Below, in pieces: positions 1 to 9,420 of a DNA stretch of 39,484 bases. Origin of the DNA: Peribacillus deserti (GTDB lineage Bacteria > Bacillota > Bacilli > Bacillales > DSM-1321); the NCBI RefSeq assembly GCF_002863585.1, contig NZ_PGUY01000015.1, forward strand, positions 1 to 39,484, in the 5' to 3' direction. The notes under the pieces were generated by a model. That model saw nothing but the letters and a program-made list of their open reading frames with translations, searched no databases and was not told where the DNA came from. Numbering within the stretch: position 1 is the stretch's first letter; the number at the start of each line of letters is the position of its first letter. A program made the translations under genes and the position numbers.

Positions 1-60
1 TTTGTATTTTCTCAGAGAGAAAATACCTGGCGTCTTGTTTCGTTCAGTTTTCAAAGAACA
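1..60 (-). ncRNA. Start of rRNA operon leader (boxA-like region), cut by window edge
   Basis: Read on the minus strand, bases 60 to about 41 contain TGTTCTTTGAAAACTGAACG, which resembles the boxA antitermination segment of Bacillus rRNA leaders. A perfect 10-bp hairpin with a 3-base loop follows at 4-26 (arms GTATTTTCTC and GAGAAAATAC). With the two promoters just upstream and the position after lysS, this is most likely the leader of an rRNA operon whose 16S gene lies beyond the left edge. The 16S gene itself is not in the window. Confidence 0.75.
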
Positions 61-90
61 ATTTTCTTAAGCTGTCTAAGCAGCTTATTA

Positions 91-119
91 ATATTATCAT
101 TTAAGCAAGAAGTAGTCAA
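91..119 (-). promoter_or_regulatory. Proximal rRNA promoter (P2), sigma-A type
   Basis: On the minus strand a -35 TTGACT (114-119) and a -10 TAATAT (91-96) are separated by exactly 17 bases. The -35 is preceded by an A-rich run like an UP element. Transcription would start near base 84 and run left into the boxA region. It is the stronger of two stacked promoters, the usual arrangement for Bacillus rrn operons. Confidence 0.8.
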
Positions 120-184
120 CACTTTTTTTAATGTTTTATTGTTACCTTCTCACTTAAGTTTTATTCGTCTTAACGACAGATATA

Positions 185-213
185 AATATATCACCATTTC
201 ACTTTATCGGCAA
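185..213 (-). promoter_or_regulatory. Distal rRNA promoter (P1), sigma-A type with extended -10
   Basis: On the minus strand TTGCCG (208-213) and TATATT (185-190) are 17 bases apart, with TGA directly before the -10 (an extended -10). It lies about 95 bases upstream of P2 and points the same way, so it is read as the upstream member of a tandem rrn promoter pair. Confidence 0.6.
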
Positions 214-348
214 TAGCTTTTTCAAAAGTTTTTTTACGTAATAAAAAGAATGTTTATTCTAAATATTAGATATATCAGTACAACTATTTCTTCACCCTTC
301 GAGTAAGTTGTTTTACTAATATAATGATAGTAAAGGCTAAAGATTGAT

Positions 349-575
349 GTTTTTTAATAAGATTTATTGCGTCACCCTATTGTTCAGTCAAGTCGATTGG
401 AGCGTAAGGTGCGAGACTCCTGCGGGAGCAGCGCTTATCAAGAGAGCTCTTAACAATGTTGAAGGAGAATGCTCCGCTTTTCGATCAGGTGAGACACCGC
501 AGGCGAAGCCCGAGGAGGCTCACCGCCCGCCCCGCGGAAAGCGGGCATCCTGGAGTGGAAATTAACCTCTTGTTC
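349..575 (+). repeat. Interspersed repeat copy A, with an internal insertion
   Basis: It shares with copies at 34977 and 39368 the stretches GCGAGACTCCTGCGGGAGCA, a GTGAGAC...CACAGGCG segment, and GCTCACCGCCCGCCCCGCGG followed by AAAGCG and a GCATCC stem. The left flank (TTTTTAATAAG...CCCTATTGTT) also matches the copy at the right edge. Compared with copies D and E, about 50 extra bases sit at 434-485 between the two conserved halves. It lies between the lysS terminator and the rrn promoters. Open frames across it are not supported as genes: no ribosome binding site fits and their peptides simply translate the repeat. Confidence 0.8.
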
Positions 576-585
576 AAAACAGCCA

Positions 586-619
586 ATAAAAAACACCCTT
601 CTCAAAAGAGAAAGGTGTT
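586..619 (-). terminator. Rho-independent terminator of lysS
   Basis: On the minus strand, arms AACACC (614-619) and GGTGTT (592-597) extend through a TTTCTC/GAGAAG stem with a TTTT loop and are followed by a T run. It starts 13 bases past the lysS stop. Confidence 0.9.
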
Positions 620-631
620 CCTTTAGGGTAT

Positions 632-2179
<1,548 letters not shown>

Positions 2180-2229
2180 TTATTTTACACAAAGTAACAA
2201 GCTGAATCAGCACATTTATGTAAGAAAAA

Positions 2230-2262
2230 TAAAATACAAAAACTGCCAGTAATACTGGCAGT
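2230..2262 (-). terminator. Rho-independent terminator after dusB
   Basis: A perfect 10-bp inverted repeat (ACTGCCAGTA at 2242-2251, TACTGGCAGT at 2253-2262) is followed, on the minus strand, by TTTTTGTATTTTAT. It separates dusB from lysS. Confidence 0.88.
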
Positions 2263-2305
2263 GGTTATTAATGGGTATTATAGGAAAATTAAAGGTAAAT
2301 GTCAA

Positions 2306-3304
2306 TTAAGCAAGCTGAGACACAGCTTCCTCCGCTTCAATATCTTCAACTAATCCGTAAAGCAGTTTAACAAGTTCATCTCTTGTTTCACATTCATTAA
2401 TAAAGCTGCGGACTTTCGCATTCCCGCGGACACCTTTTAGGTACCAGGCAGCGTGTTTTCTCATTTCTCTAACTGCGATATATTCATCCTTTAAATGAAT
2501 CAGGCGGTCCAGATGCAGAATGCAGACATCGATTTTTTCACGTGCAGATGGTTCTCCCATAAGTTCTCCTGTTTCAAGATACTTAACGGTTTGATAGATC
2601 ATCCATGGGTTACCTAGCGCTGCACGGCCAATCATAACGCCGTCTGCGCCTGTTTCTTTAAGCATGCGTTCTGCATCAAGCGGCGTATTTACATCCCCGT
2701 TTCCGATTACAGGAATATTTACGGATTGTTTAACTTCTCGGATGATATCCCAGTTTGCAGTACCTTCATACATTTGTACACGAGTTCTTCCATGCAGGGA
2801 CACTGCACTTCCGCCCGCTCTTTCTATAGCCTGGGCGTTTCTTACAGCATAAATATGCTCATCATCCCATCCCATACGCATTTTAACAGTAACGGGCTTG
2901 TCGACAGCATCTACCACTGCTGAAACCATTTCATAAATTTTATCTGGATCCAGAAGCCATTTAGCTCCTGCATCACATTTTGTAATTTTTGGTACAGGAC
3001 ATCCCATGTTAATATCAATGATGCTGGCGTTTGTATTTTTGTCTACAAATTGCGCTGCTTCTACCAGCGTTTTCTTTTCCCCTCCGAAAATTTGAAGGCT
3101 TAAAGGCAATTCACGGTCATCTATATACAGCATATTCATCGTTTTTTTATTTTGTAAGACAATACCTTTGTCACTGATCATTTCAGCACAAACAAGTCCG
3201 GCACCGAATTCCTTGACCGTTAAGCGGAATGCTGAGTTGCAGATGCCGGCCATAGGCGCAAGAACAACTGGATTCTTCATTTCAATGTTACCAATCTTTA
3301 GCAT
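2306..3304 (-). CDS. dusB: tRNA-dihydrouridine synthase B
   Basis: FMN-dependent enzyme that reduces specific uridines of tRNA to dihydrouridine. The 332-residue product opens with VVLAPMAGICNSAFR, the flavin-binding start of the Dus TIM barrel. It has INMGCPVPKITKCDAG near residue 98, where the GCP cysteine is the family's catalytic acid, SLHGRTR near 173, and GNGDV plus MIGRAALGNPW for phosphate binding. Length matches B. subtilis DusB (YacF, about 333). AAAGGAGG stands 8 bases before the ATG. It follows yazB and the fol genes and closes that cluster before its own terminator. Confidence 0.95.
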   Translation of the reverse strand: MLKIGNIEMKNPVVLAPMAGICNSAFRLTVKEFGAGLVCAEMISDKGIVLQNKKTMNMLYIDDRELPLSLQIFGGEKKTLVEAAQFVDKNTNASIIDINMGCPVPKITKCDAGAKWLLDPDKIYEMVSAVVDAVDKPVTVKMRMGWDDEHIYAVRNAQAIERAGGSAVSLHGRTRVQMYEGTANWDIIREVKQSVNIPVIGNGDVNTPLDAERMLKETGADGVMIGRAALGNPWMIYQTVKYLETGELMGEPSAREKIDVCILHLDRLIHLKDEYIAVREMRKHAAWYLKGVRGNAKVRSFINECETRDELVKLLYGLVEDIEAEEAVSQLA

Positions 3305-3351
3305 GAGAACCTCCTTTGTTTATTTGGTAAAACTTATATCGATTTAGCCAG

Positions 3352-3558
3352 TTACTCTGGCGGGCTTAGTTCATCTAAAGCGACATTTAGCTTTTCGGAT
3401 GTTTTCTGGAGAAATGGATCAGTGGGCATACGGCTGCCTCTTTCAACCTCTCCCAGCAATGAAACCGAAACACCGATTTCTTTGGCGAATTCTTCCTGAG
3501 TATAGCCTTTCAGTTTACGAAAAGCCCGAATACGTCTTCCCCATTTTTCCGCTTCCAT
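3352..3558 (-). CDS. yazB: Small XRE-family helix-turn-helix protein (YazB-like)
   Basis: The 68-residue protein is almost wholly a Cro/CI-type HTH domain: IRAFRKLKGYTQEEFAKEIG then VSLLGEVERGSRMP, the recognition helix, at about residues 10-45. It is a likely DNA-binding regulator, but its target is not evident. Its first 49 bases overlap the end of folK in another frame, so the two are translationally linked. B. subtilis has a protein of the same size at this position between folK and dusB; its function there is also poorly known. Calling it a regulator of folate genes would be inference from position only. Confidence 0.85.
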   Translation of the reverse strand: MEAEKWGRRIRAFRKLKGYTQEEFAKEIGVSVSLLGEVERGSRMPTDPFLQKTSEKLNVALDELSPPE

Positions 3559-4037
3559 AATCGAACTCCCTCTTTATCAGGAATAGCTTCTAGAATTTCT
3601 GACAATGGTTTGTCTATCATCGGAAGACTGAGACCTGGATTTATCTCGATAAGCGGGACGAGGACAAATGCTCTCTCATGCATCCGAGGATGAGGAATAG
3701 AAAGACTTTCTGTTTCAATATTTTCGTGATTATAGAGCAAAATGTCAAGGTCTATTGTCCGAGGTCCCCATCTGATTTCCCTTTTTCTCCCAAGTTCCAG
3801 CTCAATCTGCTGGCATTTCCGTAGTAACTCATCTGGTTTTTTGGAGGTTTTTACCTCTAAAACGATATTCAAGAACCGCTCTTGATCTACATAACCGACT
3901 GGATCCGTTTCATATATGGACGATATCGATGTGATGCCGATTTCAGTGTCGTTATGGAGAAGCTGCACCGCATCTCTCAAATACTTTACTCTATCCCCCA
4001 TATTTGTGCCTAATGATAAGTACGCAGTATAGTTCAT
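3510..4037 (-). CDS. folK: 2-amino-4-hydroxy-6-hydroxymethyldihydropteridine pyrophosphokinase (HPPK)
   Basis: Transfers pyrophosphate from ATP to 6-hydroxymethyl-dihydropterin, giving the substrate of dihydropteroate synthase (FolP). The 175-residue product has the HPPK opening AYLSLGTNMGDR, the SIYETDPVGY segment near 41-50, and the signature RWGPRTIDLDILLYN near 87-101, whose paired aspartates bind magnesium. B. subtilis FolK is about 167 residues. The ATG overlaps the folB stop by 4 bases, so the two are translationally coupled. The C-terminal tail is read in a frame shared with the start of yazB. Confidence 0.95.
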   Translation of the reverse strand: MNYTAYLSLGTNMGDRVKYLRDAVQLLHNDTEIGITSISSIYETDPVGYVDQERFLNIVLEVKTSKKPDELLRKCQQIELELGRKREIRWGPRTIDLDILLYNHENIETESLSIPHPRMHERAFVLVPLIEINPGLSLPMIDKPLSEILEAIPDKEGVRLWKRKNGEDVFGLFVN

Positions 4038-4402
4038 CGAGCCTGCCTGCCTCTGGTTATTTCAACCCCAACATATTCATAATGCCCTGGAATGGGAGCA
4101 TCCGGCTTAATTACCTTGACCGTACAGTTCTGTATGCTTGTATAAGCAAGGAGGATATTCTCTGCAATTTTTTCAGCTACAGCCTCTATAAGCTTAAATG
4201 GCTCACCTTCTACAACCTCTTTAGTAAGGGTAAAAAGGTCAGCATAGCTTATTGAATCATTCAAGTCATCACTTTGGCCAGCTTTTGACAAGTCTGCTTT
4301 CACTGTTAAATCCACTCTAAATCTTTGGCCTAATCGTGTTTCCTCTGCAAACACACCATGATATCCGTAGAATTCCATTCCCTTCACATGAATCTTATCC
4401 AT
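4034..4402 (-). CDS. folB: Dihydroneopterin aldolase
   Basis: Cleaves dihydroneopterin to 6-hydroxymethyl-dihydropterin and glycolaldehyde, the step before FolK. The 122-residue product is family length and shows GMEFYGYHGVFAEE at the N-terminus (substrate-pocket region), LIEAVAEKIAENIL near 72 with the pterin-anchoring glutamate, and KPDAPIPGHYEYVGVEI near the end with the catalytic lysine. It overlaps folP by 8 bases upstream and folK by 4 bases downstream, a tight folP-folB-folK operon. Confidence 0.95.
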   Translation of the reverse strand: MDKIHVKGMEFYGYHGVFAEETRLGQRFRVDLTVKADLSKAGQSDDLNDSISYADLFTLTKEVVEGEPFKLIEAVAEKIAENILLAYTSIQNCTVKVIKPDAPIPGHYEYVGVEITRGRQAR

Positions 4403-5228
4403 TTCTGTTCCCCTTCTGCATCATAGCATCCATCATCTTCGCCATTCTTGTCATTTCTTTAACATCATGTACCCTGATGATCTGGCACCCTTGCTGGATC
4501 CCGTAGCATACCGTCGCTCCCGTACCTTCCATTCTTTGCTGCGGCGGCAGATCAAGAGTCTGGCCTATAAAGCCTTTCCGGGAGGTTCCAAGTAATACAG
4601 GATAACCTAATGAAGTGATTATATGGAGATTCCTCATCATTTCCAGATTCAGATCATAATCTTTCGCAAAACCGATTCCCGGGTCCAATATAATATTTTC
4701 ATCCTTAACTCCTGCGGACTTCATCAAGTGAATGCTTTCAAAAAGATCCCCGATCGCATCTCTGATGAAAAAATTGTAGTTCCTATCTGGCCTGTTATGC
4801 ATCAGGACAATCGGAACACCTGTTCCAGCAGCTAAATCGGCCATTTTTTTATCCGCTTTTCCTCTCCAGATATCATTAATAATATGGGCGCCAGCATCAA
4901 TGGCAGCCTTCGCGACTCCTGCTTTATAGGTATCAATAGAAATCGGAATTTCCATTCGGCTGGAGATGGCCTCTATCACAGGAACCACACGCCCTGCCTC
5001 CTCCTGCTCCGATACTGCTTCATAGCCCGGGCGAGTTGATTCTCCACCGATATCGATGATGTCTGCACCATCTTTGATCATTTGTTCTGCATGATATAAG
5101 GCTTTATCAACTGAATTATAATTTCCGCCATCCGAAAAAGAGTCCGGAGTGGCATTTAATATTCCCATTACCAGGGTCTTTTGCCCATAATTCAGAGTGT
5201 ATGAGCCGCATTTGATAACTTGTTCCAT
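4395..5228 (-). CDS. folP: Dihydropteroate synthase
   Basis: Condenses p-aminobenzoate with hydroxymethyl-dihydropterin pyrophosphate; the target of sulfonamides (called sul in B. subtilis). The 277-residue product carries the two family signatures MGILNATPDSFSDGG (about 20-34) and DIGGESTRPG (about 58-67), plus ILDPGIGFAKD and LLGTSRKGFIG further on. I chose the ATG at 5228 because GGAGG stands 5 bases before it; an open frame continues 29 codons upstream but those residues are not family-like. In B. subtilis pabB, pabA and pabC precede this gene. Here the cysK terminator is directly upstream, so the pab genes are not in this cluster. Confidence 0.95.
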   Translation of the reverse strand: MEQVIKCGSYTLNYGQKTLVMGILNATPDSFSDGGNYNSVDKALYHAEQMIKDGADIIDIGGESTRPGYEAVSEQEEAGRVVPVIEAISSRMEIPISIDTYKAGVAKAAIDAGAHIINDIWRGKADKKMADLAAGTGVPIVLMHNRPDRNYNFFIRDAIGDLFESIHLMKSAGVKDENIILDPGIGFAKDYDLNLEMMRNLHIITSLGYPVLLGTSRKGFIGQTLDLPPQQRMEGTGATVCYGIQQGCQIIRVHDVKEMTRMAKMMDAMMQKGNRNG

Positions 5229-5313
5229 GTTTTCCTCCATCCCGAATTGCACGATCGTTTGGCTGCAACATATAGATGTAACATTCCATTTAATATTACT
5301 ATAATTATTGGCC

Positions 5314-5345
5314 AAATAAAAAAACCCGGCATAAACCGAGTTTTT
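5314..5345 (-). terminator. Rho-independent terminator after cysK (bidirectional form)
   Basis: Stem AACTCGG/CCGGGTT with a 6-base loop (5323-5342) is flanked by A and T runs on both sides, so it could stop transcription in either direction. It lies 8 bases past the cysK stop and upstream of folP, so folP needs its own promoter or depends on read-through. I could not find a convincing folP promoter. Confidence 0.85.
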
Positions 5346-5353
5346 TTTGTATC

Positions 5354-6280
5354 TTATTCTTGTTCGAATTGATATAGCGGAGTACTTAAGTATCTTTCGC
5401 CGTTACTTGGGATAATGGCAAGTACTTTCTTACCCTTCCCTAGCTTTTTAGCTGTTTCAATAGCTGCATAAATGGCGGCACCAGATGAAATTCCTCCAAG
5501 AATTCCTTCTTCTTTCGCAGCACGGCGAGCATATTCAAAAGCATCCTCAGTATTAACCTGGATTATGTCATCGTATATGTCCGTATTTAGAATATCCGGA
5601 ATAAAACCAGCTCCAATTCCTTGAATCTTATGCGGACCTGGCTTTCCTCCTGATAAAATTGGTGAATCAGCCGGCTCGACTGCAACAATACTAATTCCAG
5701 GGAAATTCTCTCTAAGAACTTCTCCTGCACCGGTGATTGTTCCGCCAGTACCGATACCTGAAATGAAGGCATCTAATTGGTCCATCTGTGAAACAATTTC
5801 CTTACCTGTTGTATTGCGGTGGACTTCAGGATTTGCTTCATTTTTAAACTGCTGAGGTACGAAATAGCCATGTTCCTTAGCTAACTCCTCAGCTTTTCTG
5901 ATAGCTCCGCCCATTCCTTCCGGTCCAGGAGTCAAAACTAATTCAGCTCCATATGCACGTAGAAGGTTACGGCGCTCAAGGCTCATAGTTTCCGGCATAA
6001 CAAGAATAGCACGGTATCCTTTAGCCGCTGCTATCATTGCCAAACCGATGCCTGTATTACCGCTTGTAGGCTCGATCAGCGTATCACCAGGCTTTATTTG
6101 ACCGCTCTTTTCAGCTGCTTCAATCATTGCAAGAGCGATTCTGTCTTTTACACTGCTTCCGGGATTCATATATTCTAACTTTAGATAAACGTCTGCTATG
6201 TCTTGATCGACAATTCTGTTTAATTTTACGATTGGGGTTTGCCCCACTAAATCAGCGACTGAATTTGCTACACGTGACAT
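5354..6280 (-). CDS. cysK: Cysteine synthase A (O-acetylserine sulfhydrylase)
   Basis: PLP enzyme making L-cysteine from O-acetylserine and sulfide. The 308-residue product equals B. subtilis CysK in length. It has [14 protein letters not shown] near 35-48, where the lysine binds [21 protein letters not shown] for the substrate loop near 69, [15 protein letters not shown] for PLP phosphate binding near 177, and SSGAAIYAA near 264. The ATG at 6280 follows GAGGTGGAG at good distance; the eight codons open further upstream are rejected. It has its own sigma-A promoter and a terminator on each side, so it looks monocistronic. In B. subtilis CysK also moonlights with the regulator CymR; that cannot be seen here. 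Confidence 0.96.
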   Translation of the reverse strand: MSRVANSVADLVGQTPIVKLNRIVDQDIADVYLKLEYMNPGSSVKDRIALAMIEAAEKSGQIKPGDTLIEPTSGNTGIGLAMIAAAKGYRAILVMPETMSLERRNLLRAYGAELVLTPGPEGMGGAIRKAEELAKEHGYFVPQQFKNEANPEVHRNTTGKEIVSQMDQLDAFISGIGTGGTITGAGEVLRENFPGISIVAVEPADSPILSGGKPGPHKIQGIGAGFIPDILNTDIYDDIIQVNTEDAFEYARRAAKEEGILGGISSGAAIYAAIETAKKLGKGKKVLAIIPSNGERYLSTPLYQFEQE

Positions 6281-6327
6281 TTTTTCTCCACCTCTTAATA
6301 CCAAGTATTTTTATTGGTTTTATAAAA

Positions 6328-6356
6328 AATTTAACTCGAATTCATAGAATTGTCAA
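6328..6356 (-). promoter_or_regulatory. Sigma-A promoter of cysK
   Basis: On the minus strand TTGACA (6351-6356) and TAAATT (6328-6333) are 17 bases apart. The spacer contains AATTCTATGAATT, an imperfect palindrome in a place where a regulator of sulfur genes such as CymR could bind; the operator reading is inference. The untranslated leader would be about 40 bases. Confidence 0.65.
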
Positions 6357-6416
6357 ACATTTTTACTTACACTTCTCTAAATTTTTTTGTAACTCATAGC
6401 AGGAAAATGTAGACCA

Positions 6417-6465
6417 TGAAAAAAAGCACAAAGTCCGCATTTGTTTCGCGGAGTTGTGCTTTTTT
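6417..6465 (-). terminator. Rho-independent terminator after yacD
   Basis: Long inverted repeat on the minus strand: AAAAAGCACAA and CTCCGC pair with GCGGAC and TTGTGCTTTTT around an A-rich loop, followed by T's. It starts 6 bases past the yacD stop and separates it from cysK. Confidence 0.88.
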
Positions 6466-6470
6466 TTATC

Positions 6471-7358
6471 CTATTTGTTATTGCCATATAGCCAATCGAC
6501 ATTGAACTCATTCCAAAACACTTGGGATGATACTGCCCGGTCCATCTGCTCTAAAGCAATCTGGCGCCTAATTTGGTTTTTTACCTCTTTTAGCGTATAT
6601 GTCTTTCCTGCTACACGATCGTGAAGATAAATAACAGCATACCCCTTATCGACCTTTATAGGGCTGCTCCAATGCTTTGTCTTAAGACCCCTGGCGCTTT
6701 TTAGGTAAGAACCAGGAATTATATCACTTTCAACGGATATAAACCCAAGGTCGCCTCCCTGATTGGCACTAAATTCATCTATTGATTTCTCCATGGCTAG
6801 CGTTGAAAAATTCGCCCCGTCTTTGAGTTCCTTGATGACCTTTTCTGCTTCCTCTTCTGTTTTGACCAGAATATGAGAAACATGATAAGCGTCAGGGAGA
6901 GCATAAGTATCCTTATGCTGCTCGTAATACCGCTCAATTTCTCCATCAGGGATTACCGCATCTTTTGTTAAAAGCTCCGTAAGCAGCAAATTAGTCTGAA
7001 CCTGCTGTTTTAATTGTTTGTCATCCGTATTATTAGCGTCATAAGAGCCATACATGGTCTTCATTGAAGATATTTCACGGTTAATATCCTGATTCGGCAC
7101 GGAAACTTTATATTTTTTTGCTGCTTGATGGATCACTTCCTGGTTTACCATATCCTCTAAAACTTCTTTTCCGTAACGCGACTCCATCTCTGCCTGCCAT
7201 TCCTGACGGGTAATCTCTCTCTTTCCAACAGAAGCAACCTCTTCTGTTTCGGCATTTGAATGCAGAGCATTAAATGGGTTTGCCGCAAAGAAAAGAATAG
7301 TTATTATGTTGCACAAAATCAGGCCGGTAATAATCGTCCAGAGCTGCTTACTCGACAA
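6471..7358 (-). CDS. yacD: Membrane-anchored parvulin-type peptidyl-prolyl isomerase (YacD)
   Basis: Probable extracytoplasmic foldase related to PrsA. The 295-residue product has an N-terminal hydrophobic segment (about residues 8-26, LWTIITGLILCNIITILFF) with no lipobox cysteine like PrsA's, so it is anchored by the helix rather than lipidated. A SurA/PrsA-like N-domain follows, and a parvulin domain occupies about 150-250 (HVSHILVKTEEEAEKV, FSANQGGDLGFIS). The start codon is TTG, with GGGGG 9 bases upstream. It sits 22 bases after hslO. The natural substrate is unknown; YacD of B. subtilis at the same position is also little characterised. Confidence 0.88.
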   Translation of the reverse strand: MSSKQLWTIITGLILCNIITILFFAANPFNALHSNAETEEVASVGKREITRQEWQAEMESRYGKEVLEDMVNQEVIHQAAKKYKVSVPNQDINREISSMKTMYGSYDANNTDDKQLKQQVQTNLLLTELLTKDAVIPDGEIERYYEQHKDTYALPDAYHVSHILVKTEEEAEKVIKELKDGANFSTLAMEKSIDEFSANQGGDLGFISVESDIIPGSYLKSARGLKTKHWSSPIKVDKGYAVIYLHDRVAGKTYTLKEVKNQIRRQIALEQMDRAVSSQVFWNEFNVDWLYGNNK

Positions 7359-7379
7359 CTTTTTCTTCCCCCAAAAAAG

Positions 7380-8258
7380 TTATTTTGCTTCTGCTTTTAA
7401 CTCTTCCAATTCTTCCTTTGAAAAGTGATATTTTTCATTGCAGAAATGGCACTGAGCTTCAGCTTCGCCATCCGTTTGAATGATATCTTCAATTTCCGCT
7501 TCACCTAAGCTGATCAAGGCATTGGCTATCCGGTCTTTTGAACATTGGCACTTAAATTGTACCGGCATCTTTTCAAGAATTTTTACATTTCCTTCTCCCA
7601 TTAGCTGTTCCAATATTTCTTCAGGGGAAAGACCCTGCTGGATCATTTTAGAGATTGGCTCAATGGTTTTAAGCCTTTCTTCGAGCTGCGAAATGGTCTC
7701 TTCCCCCGCACCAGGCAGCAGCTGCAAAATAAAGCCGCCAGCGGCCAGAATAGAGTTGTCGGGGTTAACAAGTACTCCTACACCAACAGATGACGGGACT
7801 TGTTCTGACGATGCAAAGTAATAAGTGAAATCATCACCCAGTTCTCCCGATACAATAGGAACTTGTCCGGTAAAGTTTTCCCGCATTCCTATATCCTTAA
7901 CAACCGTCAGGGTTCCATCTGTTCCTACCGCACGTCTGACATCCAGCTTTCCATGTTCGTTTAAATCGAAATGTACCTGCGGATGTGTAACATACCCCCT
8001 AACTTCACCTTTTGCATTGCTGTCTACCAATATTGCGCCAATGGGCCCGCCGCCCTCTACTTTCACGGTAAGCGTATCATCACCTTTAAGCATGGCACCC
8101 ATCATAACACCGGCTGTCATGGTACGTCCTAAAGCAGCTGAAGCGGTAGGCCATGTTCCGTGGCGTCTTTGTCCTTCTCCCACTGTATTTGTTGATGAAA
8201 CAGCGTATGCCCTCACCTGGTCATCAAATCCTAATGCCTTCACTAAATAATCTGTCAT
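7380..8258 (-). CDS. hslO: Hsp33 redox-regulated molecular chaperone
   Basis: Cytoplasmic holdase switched on by oxidation. The 292-residue product matches the family length. The Hsp33 core starts [20 protein letters not shown], and the C-terminal redox switch shows the four zinc cysteines as KCQCSKDR near 234 and CHFCNEKY near 268 (CxC plus CxxC). The ATG at 8258 is preceded by AGGCGG; starting further upstream would overlap coaX and add residues absent from relatives. It lies between coaX and yacD, as in B. subtilis. Confidence 0.95.
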   Translation of the reverse strand: MTDYLVKALGFDDQVRAYAVSSTNTVGEGQRRHGTWPTASAALGRTMTAGVMMGAMLKGDDTLTVKVEGGGPIGAILVDSNAKGEVRGYVTHPQVHFDLNEHGKLDVRRAVGTDGTLTVVKDIGMRENFTGQVPIVSGELGDDFTYYFASSEQVPSSVGVGVLVNPDNSILAAGGFILQLLPGAGEETISQLEERLKTIEPISKMIQQGLSPEEILEQLMGEGNVKILEKMPVQFKCQCSKDRIANALISLGEAEIEDIIQTDGEAEAQCHFCNEKYHFSKEELEELKAEAK

Positions 8259-8289
8259 AAAATAACCGCCTTCCTGATGTAAGTCTTCT

Positions 8290-9054
8290 TTATACATTTC
8301 GTTTATATATTAACTGTAAGCCTTTTAGCGTTAGGAATGGATCTACTACGTCTATAACAGGAGATTCCTTTGAAATAAGTTTAGCAAGGCCGCCCGTGGC
8401 AATGACTTTCGGTACAGTCCGGCTATGCTCCTTCATGCGTTTCACAATTCCTTCAACCTGTCCAACATACCCGAATAAAATGCCAGCCTGCATAGCTGCT
8501 ACAGTATTTTTTCCAATAATATCATCTGGACGAGCTATCTCTATTCTCGGTAATTTCGCCGCTTTGGAATATAAAGCTTCCGTTGAAATACCGATACCAG
8601 GTGCGATTGCCCCACCCATGTACTGCTTGTCCTCATTAATGTAGCAATATGTTGTTGCCGTCCCAAAATCGACAATAATTAAAGGGCTCCCATACTCATG
8701 TATACCAGCTACTGCATTTACGATCCGGTCGGCCCCTACCTCTTTTGGATTATCGTATTTTATATTTAAACCAGTCTTGATGCCAGGTCCTACCACAAGG
8801 GGTTTGATTTCAAAATATTTTAGGCACATACCTTCCAATGAAAACATAATAGGAGGAACGACAGATGAAATAATAATTCCATCAAAATCCTTAAAGGTAA
8901 GTCCCACATGCTGAAGGAGCCCCTTAATAACCATGCCGAATTCGTCTTCCGTCTTATGGCGATTTGTTTCTATTCTCCAATGGTGTTTTAAGGATTCTCC
9001 CTCATACACCCCTAACACTATATTTGTATTTCCTACATCCAGTACGAAGATCAT
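8290..9054 (-). CDS. coaX: Type III pantothenate kinase
   Basis: Phosphorylates pantothenate, the first step of coenzyme A synthesis, with the CoaX fold (ASKHA superfamily) that is insensitive to CoA feedback. The 254-residue product shows [14 protein letters not shown] (phosphate loop, residue 3 onward), [11 protein letters not shown] near 102, and [13 protein letters not shown] near 119, all CoaX signatures. I prefer the ATG at 9054, giving [11 protein letters not shown], with GTGGTGA upstream; a GTG four codons earlier is possible. It begins the coaX-hslO-yacD group, and a terminator-like hairpin stands just upstream. Confidence 0.94.
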   Translation of the reverse strand: MIFVLDVGNTNIVLGVYEGESLKHHWRIETNRHKTEDEFGMVIKGLLQHVGLTFKDFDGIIISSVVPPIMFSLEGMCLKYFEIKPLVVGPGIKTGLNIKYDNPKEVGADRIVNAVAGIHEYGSPLIIVDFGTATTYCYINEDKQYMGGAIAPGIGISTEALYSKAAKLPRIEIARPDDIIGKNTVAAMQAGILFGYVGQVEGIVKRMKEHSRTVPKVIATGGLAKLISKESPVIDVVDPFLTLKGLQLIYKRNV

Positions 9055-9082
9055 ATTATTCACCACTTTAATAAATATTAGA

Positions 9083-9106
9083 AAAACCCGGGCTTCACCG
9101 AGTCCT
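9083..9106 (-). terminator. Terminator-like hairpin 29 bases upstream of coaX
   Basis: On the minus strand GACTCGG pairs with CCGGGTT around a short TGAAG-type loop, followed by TTTCT. The stem nearly copies the cysK terminator. No coding gene ends here, since ftsH already has its own terminator at 9380-9419. It could therefore end a small RNA made in 9107-9380 or act as an attenuator in a coaX leader. Confidence 0.6.
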
Positions 9107-9379
9107 TTTGGGCAAAGTGAGAACCTTCCGTTTTCCTATGCGGTAAAGCAATGCTAATGCCTGATCCAGACAATAAACAGCCGGCCGCAAGTCAGAGTGT
9201 CTATTTTTTTGAAGAATTACTCTTATCCTTCCACATCATATCATAATTAAACGAATGAAGGATACTTAGAAAAGCGGAGAACGGTGCCTTTCTGATAAAG
9301 TGAATCATGAGGCAAAATTACATTTCAAAAATTTTATATTGAAAGGCAAAACTTTAGGAAAGGCAGACACCAAATAACA
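9107..9379 (-). other. Unexplained 270-base gap upstream of coaX: candidate leader or small RNA
   Basis: No open frame with a ribosome binding site is seen. The half near coaX is relatively G+C-rich and contains the self-complementary GCCGGC; the distal half is A+T-rich. A TATGAT hexamer on the minus strand near 9238-9243 could be a -10, but I found no matching -35. The gap is bounded by the ftsH terminator and the hairpin at 9083. I could not match it to a riboswitch class from memory, so the call rests on layout alone. Confidence 0.35.
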
Positions 9380-9419
9380 AAATAAATAAACAAGGGCACC
9401 CAGGAAGGATGCCCTTGTT
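9380..9419 (-). terminator. Rho-independent terminator of ftsH
   Basis: Perfect 10-bp stem AACAAGGGCA/TGCCCTTGTT (9389-9398 with 9410-9419) around an 11-base loop, followed on the minus strand by TATTTATTTTGTTATTTG. It begins right after the ftsH stop codon. Confidence 0.92.
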
Positions 9420-9420
9420 A

